From Bacteroidales bacterium UBA6248 (lineage in GTDB: Bacteria > Bacteroidota > Bacteroidia > Bacteroidales > Lentimicrobiaceae), in NCBI GenBank assembly GCA_002441345.1, contig DJVU01000006.1, positions 1 through 59,445 on the forward strand: a DNA stretch of 59,445 nucleotides. The letters run 5' to 3'. Under the pieces are notes generated by a model. It worked only from the letters and a program-made list of their open reading frames with translations. It had not been told where the DNA came from and did not search any database. Position numbers and translations under genes: made by a program. The first letter of the stretch is position 1; each line of letters starts with the position of its first letter. Positions 26,101 to 33,970 of the stretch are shown one piece after another.

Positions 26101-26288
26101 TAATTGCCGTCGATGTTGGTCGTAGTACCCTTGAAAGTTCCTGATTCTACTACAGTAGCTCCCGGAATTCCCTGCCCCGTTTCCTTGTCGGTGACAGTTC
26201 CTGTAACGGTGTGGGTCTGCGCCTGAAGCGTAACTGCCGCAAACAGTGCAACCAGCACAAGGAATGTTTTGTAAAAGTGTGTGTTCAT
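23193..26288 (-). CDS. SusC/RagA-family TonB-linked outer-membrane transporter
   Basis: This 1031-residue protein imports oligosaccharides across the outer membrane with energy from TonB. After a signal peptide it has a carboxypeptidase-regulatory-like domain (TVTDKETGQGIPGATVVESGT), a TonB-box region near LSELVVIGYGTQKKK, a plug domain (IRIRGTGTTLNSEPLYIVDG, ASAAIYGARAANGVVLITTK) and a large beta barrel ending in an aromatic residue (TTITF). It is followed directly by susD. A small inverted repeat lies in the 201-base gap upstream. The family is certain. Confidence 0.97.
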   Translation of the reverse strand: MNTHFYKTFLVLVALFAAVTLQAQTHTVTGTVTDKETGQGIPGATVVESGTFKGTTTNIDGNYRLELSGPDAVLEVSFIGYQTQKIPVNKRAVIDVILNVEVTQLSELVVIGYGTQKKKVVTGAIATVGADEISSTPVLRIEQAMQGRTAGVQVTNLSGQPGEAPTIRIRGTGTTLNSEPLYIVDGIALGGIDYLNPGDIESIDVLKDAASAAIYGARAANGVVLITTKSGKAGKMNVTYSGYGGIQNVARKIDMLNAEEYRMIMNEGLRNKGKEEVFDLNEIPKYDTDWQDLLFVKNAPIQSHEVSVTGGNDKTTYSSSMSYFSQQGIIGGDKSQFDRITARLNTKSQVNKVFSFGNTLSYSHIIRRGIGSNESFNGAFSSALNMDPLTPLFEEDPDILAQPPYSNNPVLRDKLGRVYGISRLVGGEIINPIALLEIQTAETRVDKLVGSIFGEAEIVKGLKINTSLGIDLAYVLNDGYRPLYYLNDAQKNIGGTSVNKQIDRHFTWQWENFITYTKQIEDHSFTVLAGTTASKYNYEDLYGFNAKVPLTDPNHVYLNMATDTVWVATGGASHSALASTFGRITYDFRSKYAFTGIVRRDGSSKFGPNNRYGIFPSVGVSWVASDEAFFPEIKNIDQVKFRASWGINGNQEIGNYQFVSRIDKTRGYIFGTGRYTGASPYSIENADVRWEESKQIDIALDLAAFNNRLIATVDYYVKTTEGLLETIPIPGHVGNTPPVANVGSVENKGVELGVNWRNMVDGFRYNVGVNASYNKNTMTHIGNEEKVIQGASWSIAGTVTQAREGLPIAYFYGYKTDGIFQNQAEVFQHIGITGQVLQPDARPGDVRFVDVNNDGKLDPDDRTMIGNPTPDWTFGFNASAEYRQFDFAILITGVYGNEIFNGSQRYDLEFTNLSTSILDRWTGEGTSNTVPRFVMQDNLNRNYRVSDLYIEDGSYLRIKNLQLGYTLPDTFLRKIGAAVWRFYISAENLYTLTKYTGADPEIGARSSFDISIDRGIYPQARTWRIGTTITF

Positions 26289-26366
26289 CCGCTTTTTTGG
26301 TTGAAGTGATTTACCTTGTTTGCCTTTGGCTGATGCCAGTCAAAAGGACATTATTTTGGCATTCCG

Positions 26367-26382
26367 ACTGATGAAGATCAGT
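26367..26382. repeat. Inverted repeat upstream of susC
   Basis: ACTGAT-GAAG-ATCAGT forms a 6-bp hairpin or dyad 79 bases before the susC start. No T-run follows, so it is unlikely to be a terminator. It could be a leader hairpin or protein site. No TAnnTTTG promoter was found in this gap. Confidence 0.35.
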
Positions 26383-26489
26383 AATAAGAATTTAAGTATC
26401 AATAAGATGTAATGTCTTTAAATTACTTCAGACATTCATTCGGATTACCGGTACAAAGCACGGTTGCCGTAGCTTCCCTTGCGTAGGTT

Positions 26490-27599
26490 TTAGTTTTTCT
26501 GAAACACCCGGATGTAGTCTACGTTCATTTGCTGAGGAAAAACCGTCGTTGCATCCGGGTCGCCCGGCCAGTTGCCGCCAACAGCAATGTTGAAGATAAA
26601 GAAATGGGGAAGATGGAATTCCGACATGTGTGAAGGGGTTATGTCAACCTCACTATATTTGATATCGTTGACATACCACTTGATGGAATTCTCGTCCCAG
26701 ATGATGGTGAAAACGTGGTATTCATCGGCAAAAATTCCCGACGGCAAGGTGTAGGGTTGTCCGTATTGTGCATGGCCGTTGTACTCCCAGTGCAGCGTTC
26801 CGTGAACGGTTTTTTCCCGGCCGCTGCCGCCTATCATCTCCATGATGTCTATCTCGCCGCATGCCGGCCAGCCGGCAGTGGAAATATTGTTGCCAAGCGT
26901 CCACAAAGCGGGCCATATGCCCTGTCCTTTCGGAAGCAGTGCCCGGATGTCAATTCTGCCATAGGTATACGCCTTTTTGCCTTTTGTAATGAGGCGTGAG
27001 GAAGTGAACTGACTGTTCTGATAGGCTTCCTTCCGGGCTTCTATGGTAAGCAGGCCGCCTCCCACCGATGTGTTTTCGGACCGGTAATATTGTTTTTCAT
27101 TATTGCCCCACCCGCCGGCTCCGGTTTCATATGTCCAGAATTGGGTGTTCAGGGTATTGCCGTCAAACTCATCGTTCCAGACAAGCTGATAACCGGGATA
27201 TTCAATGGGTGTTGTATATCCTTCGCCAATGGTAACCGGGTTGTCCTCACTTAACGTGAACTGTTTTTCCGCTTTAATGTATCTGCCCGAGGTGCCGTAA
27301 GCCCTTACTTCTATGAGGTATGTTCCGGACTGGGTGTACAATTGCTCAAAACGTCCGCTGCTGTTTATAACGGGACTCGCCTGCGGATTTGCATAGAATC
27401 GGTATTCCACTGCATTCTCGGCTGATGCTTCAATAATTACCGTTCCCGTGCCTTCTTCAGGCAGCGTCAGGCTTATCTGAAGGTTCGAGGGATTACCCGC
27501 AGTGTCGGGGCCGTCATCTTCTTTGCAGGATGCAAACAGAAGAACGATAGGTATCAGAATAAAAGACAGGTTGCAGTACGAAGGATATTTCATCGGCAT
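26490..27599 (-). CDS. GH16 laminarinase-type lipoprotein with N-terminal Ig-like domain
   Basis: A lipoprotein signal ends in FASC (C25) followed by the acidic KEDDGPD stretch common in surface-exposed Bacteroidota lipoproteins. Residues about 38-118 form a beta-sandwich domain. The GH16 domain follows (LVWNDEFDGNTL, GWGNNEKQYY), with the motif GEIDIME at 248-254, giving E249 and E254 as catalytic residues. The domain ends at MNVDYIRVFQ. This enzyme probably makes the first cuts at the cell surface, while the second GH16 works on imported chains. It lies between the SGBP terminator hairpin and susC. Confidence 0.93.
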   Translation of the reverse strand: MPMKYPSYCNLSFILIPIVLLFASCKEDDGPDTAGNPSNLQISLTLPEEGTGTVIIEASAENAVEYRFYANPQASPVINSSGRFEQLYTQSGTYLIEVRAYGTSGRYIKAEKQFTLSEDNPVTIGEGYTTPIEYPGYQLVWNDEFDGNTLNTQFWTYETGAGGWGNNEKQYYRSENTSVGGGLLTIEARKEAYQNSQFTSSRLITKGKKAYTYGRIDIRALLPKGQGIWPALWTLGNNISTAGWPACGEIDIMEMIGGSGREKTVHGTLHWEYNGHAQYGQPYTLPSGIFADEYHVFTIIWDENSIKWYVNDIKYSEVDITPSHMSEFHLPHFFIFNIAVGGNWPGDPDATTVFPQQMNVDYIRVFQKN

Positions 27600-27714
27600 T
27601 TTTTGGTTCTGGCAATAGTTGAGTTTACGTTCGGATGATATGCGGTTATCTGACCGGACATTTGATTAATCCGGATTTCTCCGGAAACAGCTGTTTAATA
27701 CGGAAGAAAAAGGA

Positions 27715-27754
27715 ATGAGGCTGTCTCATTGTCGTAATTGCGGGACAGCCTCAT
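27715..27754 (-). terminator. Terminator after the PKD lipoprotein gene
   Basis: An 11-bp perfect stem (ATGAGGCTGTC and GACAGCCTCAT) with an 18-base loop is followed on the minus strand by TCCTTTTTCTTCC. It is placed 12 bases after the PKD lipoprotein stop codon and before the GH16 gene, so it could reduce transcription into the rest of the locus. Confidence 0.65.
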
Positions 27755-27765
27755 CAATCCTTCCG

Positions 27766-29247
27766 TTAATCAAATCTCAGGTTACGGACATAGAATATGC
27801 CGTCGACCGTATGGCCTGCGCCTCCGATGGCAACGCCGACAAGGTCAAGATCCTGCCTTGTTTTGGGTGTGCCAACACCGGAAGTGGGTGATTCCAGGTC
27901 AAAGGTATAGGTCTTCCACTCATCCATGGGAATGGTGCTGATGTCTACATCATACTGGCACCAGCTGTTCCAGAATTCCTGTGTCTGGCTGGCATCGGCT
28001 ATCCAGAGCTGGATGTTTTTAGTCAGGCCGCCTTCACTGTAAGTGTTGGTGCTGGGAACATATACATCAATGGAGATGGTGGTGAAGTTGTCGAACTGAC
28101 AGTCGTAAGCCAGCTGGAATTTCAGGTCGGGATATTGCTCCGTACTTCTCTGATACATGCCAACTTTCGGAGCCGATGCGTTTGCCGGGTCGTCAACACC
28201 TACGGTAAGTACAACAGCTGATTCGGTTGGAACAAGCTCCTTTACATCGGCCGGACCGGTAGAAGCAAAGGTGTTGTACATTTCAGTGGGGGTATAGTCG
28301 GGCAGATCCTCTCCGAAAGGAATTTCCTCTTCAACCACGTCCGGTTCCAGCGCAGGATTTGAGTACGAAGCGTAAGAGAAGTCCCAGTAAACGCCCTCGT
28401 AGACGTATGCAATGGTCATCAGATCGTAACCGGTCTTCTCCTCAATGGAGATTTTGAATTTTCTGCTGTCGGGAAGTTCTGCCGATTCGCCGGTGGTGGT
28501 GAGTTTGGCCAGTCCCATCCAGGCGCCTTTGCCTATAAGTGTTACTTCGTTGGTAGTCGGTTCATAGGTGTACGTATGCGTTCCGCTGAGAAGTGCACTT
28601 ATGTTTGTTCCGTTCACGTTCACCATATTGCCTGCAACAGCCGGGAAACAGGTGCCAAGCAAAGGAGCGGCAAATACCACATCTTCACCCCAGAACGAAC
28701 CCTTATCGTCAAATACAAAAGAACCGTCGCGCTTAAAGGTAAATTCGTGGTAATAAATACACGGGCGGATACCGCTGTTGTCGAGCGACCACCAGCTGCG
28801 TGCTGCTTCAGCATTCGGGCCAACACCCATACAGGTGCCTTCCCTGAATAATTTCCAGGTCTTCGAAGTTTCTCCGGCCAGAAGCGTTAAAGCCGAATTC
28901 GGATCCTTAATCTCTATGGTCAGACTGTAATTCGCCGATGCATTTGCTGAATTTTTTGCCGTCAGAACCACGGTGTAATTTCCGGGATCATCATATACAT
29001 GCACCGGATTGGCTTCGGTTGAGGTTTTGCCGTCTCCAAAATTCCAGTCATAGGAAGTGGCATTCTGCGAATAGTTGGTGAATGTAACTTCCAGGAAGTT
29101 GGTCTGACTAATGGCATACTGAAAACTGGCAATCGGATTCTTTACCGGATCGTCGTCATCTTCCTTGCAGGATGCAAGGAATAAAGTCGAAAACAAACCC
29201 GCTGCAAGAAGCATCAGGGTGCTCCATCTTGAAAACTTGTTGGTCAT
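27766..29247 (-). CDS. PKD-domain surface glycan-binding lipoprotein
   Basis: The protein has no catalytic motif and probably binds the glycan at the cell surface (SGBP). A lipoprotein signal ends in FLASCKEDDDD. A PKD domain follows (VTFTNYSQNATSYDWNFGDGKTS, VYDDPGNYTVVLTAKN). The middle part holds a region often found after PKD in such proteins (WKLFREGTCMGVGPNAEAARSWW). The C-terminal 150 residues look like a carbohydrate-binding jelly roll (ISIDVYVPSTNTYSEGG, DEWKTYTFDLESP). The frame is open 42 codons further upstream, but the ATG at 29247 puts the signal peptide at the start. A promoter element at 29386 gives it a leader of about 130 bases. Confidence 0.85.
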   Translation of the reverse strand: MTNKFSRWSTLMLLAAGLFSTLFLASCKEDDDDPVKNPIASFQYAISQTNFLEVTFTNYSQNATSYDWNFGDGKTSTEANPVHVYDDPGNYTVVLTAKNSANASANYSLTIEIKDPNSALTLLAGETSKTWKLFREGTCMGVGPNAEAARSWWSLDNSGIRPCIYYHEFTFKRDGSFVFDDKGSFWGEDVVFAAPLLGTCFPAVAGNMVNVNGTNISALLSGTHTYTYEPTTNEVTLIGKGAWMGLAKLTTTGESAELPDSRKFKISIEEKTGYDLMTIAYVYEGVYWDFSYASYSNPALEPDVVEEEIPFGEDLPDYTPTEMYNTFASTGPADVKELVPTESAVVLTVGVDDPANASAPKVGMYQRSTEQYPDLKFQLAYDCQFDNFTTISIDVYVPSTNTYSEGGLTKNIQLWIADASQTQEFWNSWCQYDVDISTIPMDEWKTYTFDLESPTSGVGTPKTRQDLDLVGVAIGGAGHTVDGIFYVRNLRFD

Positions 29248-29385
29248 GTTGTGTGTGTTGTTTAATGAATAATTATGTTGGTTGTCAAATGATGTGTCAC
29301 TCAAAATGAACATTTCCCTCTCAATAATTACCGCCACATATCCGCTCCGGTATCTAATTTCAGATACGGGCATTTATGCAATACA

Positions 29386-29393
29386 CAAATATA
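29386..29393 (-). promoter_or_regulatory. Promoter -7 element for the PUL lipoprotein gene
   Basis: TATATTTG on the minus strand matches TAnnTTTG. It would give a leader of about 130 bases, long for this genome. Confidence 0.5.
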
Positions 29394-29459
29394 AACCACA
29401 AAGAAGCATAAGTCCATTTTTTGGCTTCATCAACACCACATCAAACGCTGTCATGCACT

Positions 29460-29481
29460 ACATCATGATTACATCATTATG
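29460..29481. promoter_or_regulatory. Candidate operator: two 11-bp direct repeats
   Basis: ACATCATGATT is followed directly by ACATCATTATG. The ACATCAT cores are 11 bases apart, one helical turn, and lie 67-95 bases upstream of the -7 element at 29386. A regulator dimer such as the neighbouring HTH protein could bind here. Confidence 0.3.
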
Positions 29482-29706
29482 ATCTTAATGTAAAGATAGT
29501 CAATAAAATAATTTCTTACTTCCGAAAAAATCAACTACATCAGAACCCTTGAATCCCCGTTCATTAAAAATGCAAAGCGGATGTTGCCCCTGAGTATAAT
29601 ATACGCCGGATTTTTATATCCTCCGGCCCGCATTTATAGCTTTATTGGTGCGGCCGGTACAGGCCGGGTTTGTTGAATTCACGGGAAGAAGGTTTGTTCT
29701 TTCTAC

Positions 29707-32661
29707 TTAAAACGACATGATAAACTCGGTAAGATTCACTTCATGTCCCAGGTTCAGTTTACGGCGGAGCCTGTAGCGGCTGATCTCAAGTCCGCGCACC
29801 GAAATATTCATCAGAGGAGCTATTTCCTTGCTCGACAAATTCATCCGAAGGTAAGTGCATAGCCTCAGTTCTCTGGGCGACAAACCGGGATGCGCTTCCC
29901 TGAGCCGGACGATAAAATCGCGGTGTACATCGTCGAAGTATGTGTTGAATGCTTCCAGATGCTGTTCGTTTTTTATTTCCTTGTTGATGCGCCGGATAAT
30001 CTGCGACAGCACTACTTTCTGATCCTGTCCGGCCTGCGGCTGCAGCATCGCACCCAATTGCTGCTTCAGATTGGTAAGCATACGGTTTTTGTGAACGAGG
30101 TTCAGGGTAGCCGAAGCCAACTCCTGCGTCTTATGCTTCATCTCATTTTCCAGCGCTTCATTTTTCAGCTTTATAATTTCACGCTCATTTATAAGTGCCT
30201 GTTCACGGAAAGCCTGAGCCTGCTCTTCCAGCTCCCGTTCGCTGCGTATGATCTCGGCCTTTCGCGCCTTTTCAATGCGCCTGCGGACAAATACGACGTT
30301 GCCCGCAAATACCAGTGCAAGTATCAGAGAGTAAAAGATTCGTGCTGCCATGGAACGGTGAAGCGGAGGTTTTATCGTAAATGAAAACGTAATGGGTTCG
30401 CTTTCAGCTAAAAAAGCATTACGTGCCCGGAGCTCGAAAACATATTCACCCTCTTTCAGGTTGGTATATTCCTTAAACGACTGCGGACTCCATACCGACC
30501 AGTGCTGGTCGAATCCGCGAAGGCGGTAGGAGTAGACCGTACCTTCCGGAGATTCAAAGGAAGGTGACGAAAAGGTAAAGTTCACCGAATTGTAACGAAA
30601 CGCGAGGCTTAGATGCCCCGATGTTTCGGATGAGCTGGTGTCGCTTGCAAAAACCAGGGTAGTATCGTTTCCTATAAAGCGCACGCTGCGGATTAACACG
30701 GGATCGCTGCCTCTCTTTACTGCATTGCCAAATCGTGGTGTAAAGTGAATCAGGCCTTCCTGTGAGCCGATAAACACATTTCGCTCGTTATGTATGTAAA
30801 TGTGTTCAAACGAAGGTATCAGCCGGCTGTTAACCCTGAAAAAGGGTGACAGCTCCGTAACCGGATCTCCCTTTTCGTTTTGCCGGACTACTCCCATAAA
30901 CGTGTTGGTGAAAAACCAGAAGTTTCCCGCACTGTCGGCCGTGATCCGGTCAACGTAAGGCAGTCCCCGGAAGAGTTCGGCATATTTCGGGTTTTTGTAA
31001 AACATATCCGTTCTCCGGTCGTAGCGGTAAAGTCCGTCAGCGGCTGAAATGTTGAATTCCTGTCCGAACTTGTGAATGTTGTATGGCAGGGTTTCCGGAA
31101 GTCCTTTCGACGATTTGTAAAGGGTGACGGCCTCAGCTTTGGTAAGATCCCTGCTTAGCCGGATGTTGAAAATGCCCCTGTATCCATGCGAAATCCATAC
31201 CGAACCGTCCTCGTCCTGCAGTATGGTCCGGCTCGATTCCCTGAAACCGCTTACTTCGTGAGAAAACACCCATTGCCCGTTTTTTGCCGTAAGTACCGAC
31301 AATCCGTTGTAAGTCCCGGCAATCAGGGTGTCGCTCGTTTCACCGTGATTTATAAATGTCCAGTAACCCGGGATGTCCGATATTTTTTGGGCAGTGCTCC
31401 CCTCGATGCGGAAACATCCCGTATTGTGCCCGCAAAGAAGCCGGTCGTCGAAAACATTCAGACACCATACCTGCCCTTCGGTGCCGGGTATTATCCGGAA
31501 GGTTTCTTCCCCGGAGGCTGAATTTCCGAGCTCCGTCATATTTATGTAGAAAAGGCCCTGATTTGTACCGGCATACAGCTTGCCGTTATGTACCACCGAT
31601 GCGTACGTAGCCTCCAGCTGATAATTGAAATCGAAAACGGAAAGAGGACTGTTGATTTCCGCATAATCAATACCGTTGTCAAGCCCCATCCACAGGTTAT
31701 GGTGGCGGTCGCCGAACAGACTGAGTACGGTATTGTTCTGCATTCCTTTGGAACGGTTCAGATGCTGGAAAAGCCTGCCGGAGGCATCGCTGATGTATAC
31801 CCCGTTTTGCACGGTACCGAATGCCAGGTAGTTGTCGTGCAGAGAAATGCCCGTAAACAGCTCATACCGTTTCAGGAGCTCATTAACCGGTGCTGTCCAG
31901 GCCTGAAGCTTTCCGTTTTTGAGGCTGAAGATACCTTCGGTAGATGTGCCCATCAGCAGTTCTCCGTTGCCGGTGTGCATCAGAAACCGGACTTCGGTCC
32001 TCTGCAGCAGTGGGTCGTCAAGTACCGTTTCCAGTCCCCGCCCGTCCATACGCAGCAGCCCTTTCTTCCGGTCTACTACGTATACTTTGCCATCCGCAAG
32101 AAACGACTGCGAAAAGGATGAAAAAGGCTCAATCACCCGAATCTGTTTGTTGCGATAGATAAAGAGATATCGAAACGACTGAAAGACAATGCCCTGATTG
32201 GTTTTGTGGATCTCCCATATCTCATCAAACGAGCGGAAATATTCCGGGATCAGGTGGGTAAGCGATTGGAAATGCATCTTTCCGTCGTTGCCGGGAGTGT
32301 AGTACCCAAGCTCTTCAAACGATCCGGCATATATGGTGTCGCCTTCCGCAAGCAGCGAGCGGATGATGGTTCTTCCCGGCAATGGGTACAACTCCCAGTG
32401 CTGACCGTCGAACTCCAGCAATCCGTCGTTGTTGCCGAAATAGATAAATCCGTTTCTTCCCTGTGTAATGGACCAGTTCTGATTGCTTGCCTTGTATACC
32501 GTTTTTGGGTAGTTGTTGATGTACGGCAGGCCGATGTCCTTGATCTGTGCTTTAGCTCCCGGTATTAAAAGCAGCAGGATGAAAAGCAGGCCGTATCCGC
32601 GTTTTCGTAAACGGCCGGATGTGATGAAACGCTTTCTTCCCTTGCGTAATCTGCAGCTCAT
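29707..32661 (-). CDS. SusR-like sensor: two-component propeller, Y_Y_Y domain and LuxR-type HTH
   Basis: This 984-residue one-protein regulator has a signal/anchor region, a long beta-propeller part built of repeats such as NGFIYFGNNDGLLEFDG and LFGDRHHNLWMGLDNGIDY, and a Y_Y_Y domain (YRLRGFDQHWSVWSPQSFKEY). A membrane span lies at about 763-785, a coiled coil follows, and the C-terminus is a LuxR-type helix-turn-helix (LSPRELRLCTYLRMNLSSKEIAPLMN). It has no histidine kinase or receiver domain, so it differs from the classic hybrid two-component system. The periplasmic part would sense a glucan fragment and the cytoplasmic HTH would bind DNA. It stands directly upstream of the PUL and is probably its activator. 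Confidence 0.88.
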   Translation of the reverse strand: MSCRLRKGRKRFITSGRLRKRGYGLLFILLLLIPGAKAQIKDIGLPYINNYPKTVYKASNQNWSITQGRNGFIYFGNNDGLLEFDGQHWELYPLPGRTIIRSLLAEGDTIYAGSFEELGYYTPGNDGKMHFQSLTHLIPEYFRSFDEIWEIHKTNQGIVFQSFRYLFIYRNKQIRVIEPFSSFSQSFLADGKVYVVDRKKGLLRMDGRGLETVLDDPLLQRTEVRFLMHTGNGELLMGTSTEGIFSLKNGKLQAWTAPVNELLKRYELFTGISLHDNYLAFGTVQNGVYISDASGRLFQHLNRSKGMQNNTVLSLFGDRHHNLWMGLDNGIDYAEINSPLSVFDFNYQLEATYASVVHNGKLYAGTNQGLFYINMTELGNSASGEETFRIIPGTEGQVWCLNVFDDRLLCGHNTGCFRIEGSTAQKISDIPGYWTFINHGETSDTLIAGTYNGLSVLTAKNGQWVFSHEVSGFRESSRTILQDEDGSVWISHGYRGIFNIRLSRDLTKAEAVTLYKSSKGLPETLPYNIHKFGQEFNISAADGLYRYDRRTDMFYKNPKYAELFRGLPYVDRITADSAGNFWFFTNTFMGVVRQNEKGDPVTELSPFFRVNSRLIPSFEHIYIHNERNVFIGSQEGLIHFTPRFGNAVKRGSDPVLIRSVRFIGNDTTLVFASDTSSSETSGHLSLAFRYNSVNFTFSSPSFESPEGTVYSYRLRGFDQHWSVWSPQSFKEYTNLKEGEYVFELRARNAFLAESEPITFSFTIKPPLHRSMAARIFYSLILALVFAGNVVFVRRRIEKARKAEIIRSERELEEQAQAFREQALINEREIIKLKNEALENEMKHKTQELASATLNLVHKNRMLTNLKQQLGAMLQPQAGQDQKVVLSQIIRRINKEIKNEQHLEAFNTYFDDVHRDFIVRLREAHPGLSPRELRLCTYLRMNLSSKEIAPLMNISVRGLEISRYRLRRKLNLGHEVNLTEFIMSF

Positions 32662-32680
32662 GGTAACAGGGCTTATATAG

Positions 32681-32688
32681 CAAAAGTA
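32681..32688 (-). promoter_or_regulatory. Promoter -7 element for the PUL regulator
   Basis: TACTTTTG on the minus strand matches TAnnTTTG, 20 bases before the start codon. Confidence 0.55.
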
Positions 32689-32806
32689 TAAAATATTACC
32701 AATTATTTTACCGGAGGTTCCGGTACCTCTAAGCCCTTTACGGGAGATACGGATATCCCCTTCATCATTGTTGAAAACTTGTAACGTTCAATTCGAAGCC
32801 TTTAGG

Positions 32807-32814
32807 TAAATTTG
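32807..32814 (+). promoter_or_regulatory. Promoter -7 element for the glycosyltransferase-sigma pair
   Basis: TAAATTTG matches TAnnTTTG, 19 bases before the ATG at 32834. Confidence 0.65.
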
Positions 32815-32833
32815 CCGCTCGAAACGGAGTTTT

Positions 32834-33970
32834 ATGGCGTGGTTGGAAGCAATACTTGATTCTCAGTGGATAATCCTTATCTGGATGCTGATGGCTATGC
32901 TGTTGATTCAGCTGCTTTTTTACTGGCTGGTGTTCAGTCGTCTGGCTTTTTACCGCTCATCCCGCAAGCCGGTGAGCGATGTTCAGGAGCCGGTTTCCAT
33001 CGTTCTTTGCGCCAAAAATGAATACCACAACCTGGTGAGGTTTCTGCCTCAGATCCTCTCCCAGGAATATCCCGAATACGAGGTGGTTGTTGTTAACGAC
33101 GCCTCTGAAGACGATACGTTCTACCTGCTGCGGGAGCTGAGCGAACAGTATTCACATCTGAAGGTGGTGAACATCCATCAGAACCTGAATTTCTTCAGGG
33201 GGAAAAAGTTCCCTCTGTCCATAGGCATACGTTCGGCGCGTTACGATACGCTCCTGCTCACCGATGCCGACTGCTATCCGGCCGGGCCTGGCTGGCTTGC
33301 TAAAATGCAGTCGGCCTTTACCGGAAAAACCGGAATTGTGCTTGGATACGGAGCCTACACTCCGCAGGGCGGATTGCTCAATAAACTCATACGCTTCGAT
33401 ACCCTGCACGTGGCCATGCAGTATATGTCGCTTGCACTGGCCGGACTTCCCTATATGGGGGTCGGCCGTAACCTGGCCTACCGGAAGGAATTGTTTTTCA
33501 GCACCGGAGGATTTATCCGGCACTATAAAGTTACCTCAGGCGACGACGATCTTTTTATTAATGAAGTGGCCCGCAGGTCAAATACCCGCATTCAGCCTTC
33601 TCCCGAAGCAGTAACGTTTTCTAAAGCAAAGCAAAGCGCCGGAGCCTGGTTCCGGCAAAAACGCAGACACCTGACCACCGGTGGTTTTTATCGCCCACTG
33701 CATAAGTTCGTTCTCGGATTGTTTTCCTTGTCGCAGCTTGGCTTTTATGCACTCCTTATCGCGCTGGCACTGCTTGGAGCAGACTGGATGCTGCTCTCAG
33801 GCATCTTTCTGCTGCGGTTAATCACTCAGTTTATTATCATCAAACGGTGTATGATTCGTTTGGGAGAAAAGAATTTTCTGCTGTTATTTCCCTTTTTTGA
33901 GTTATTTTTGATGATAGTCAATTTAGTGTTAGGATTCACGGGATTGTTCTCCCGAAAAACGCAATGGTAA
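32834..33970 (+). CDS. Family 2 membrane glycosyltransferase
   Basis: The protein has an N-terminal membrane span (about residues 13-35), a GT-A domain (SIVLCAKNEYHNLVRFLPQIL, VVVNDASEDDT, the DxD-like LLTDADCYP, GDDDLFINE) and a QKRRHLTTG motif resembling the QxxRW of processive enzymes. Two or three membrane spans follow to the end. It probably adds sugars to a lipid-linked or surface polysaccharide. The acceptor and donor cannot be named. The last 7 bases overlap the start of the ECF sigma gene, so the two are translated from one message. The family is certain. Confidence 0.9.
   Translation: MAWLEAILDSQWIILIWMLMAMLLIQLLFYWLVFSRLAFYRSSRKPVSDVQEPVSIVLCAKNEYHNLVRFLPQILSQEYPEYEVVVVNDASEDDTFYLLRELSEQYSHLKVVNIHQNLNFFRGKKFPLSIGIRSARYDTLLLTDADCYPAGPGWLAKMQSAFTGKTGIVLGYGAYTPQGGLLNKLIRFDTLHVAMQYMSLALAGLPYMGVGRNLAYRKELFFSTGGFIRHYKVTSGDDDLFINEVARRSNTRIQPSPEAVTFSKAKQSAGAWFRQKRRHLTTGGFYRPLHKFVLGLFSLSQLGFYALLIALALLGADWMLLSGIFLLRLITQFIIIKRCMIRLGEKNFLLLFPFFELFLMIVNLVLGFTGLFSRKTQW

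Larger units (their letters stand above)
29248..29706. other. Regulatory gap before the PUL lipoprotein gene
   Basis: This 459-base AT-rich gap separates the regulator gene from the first PUL structural gene. It holds a consensus promoter element (29386-29393), a TATCTTTA variant (29491-29498, minus strand), two side-by-side 11-mers starting ACATCAT (29460-29481), and a GTATCT/AGATAC inverted repeat (29350-29367) in the leader. No gene is evident. Confidence 0.5.
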
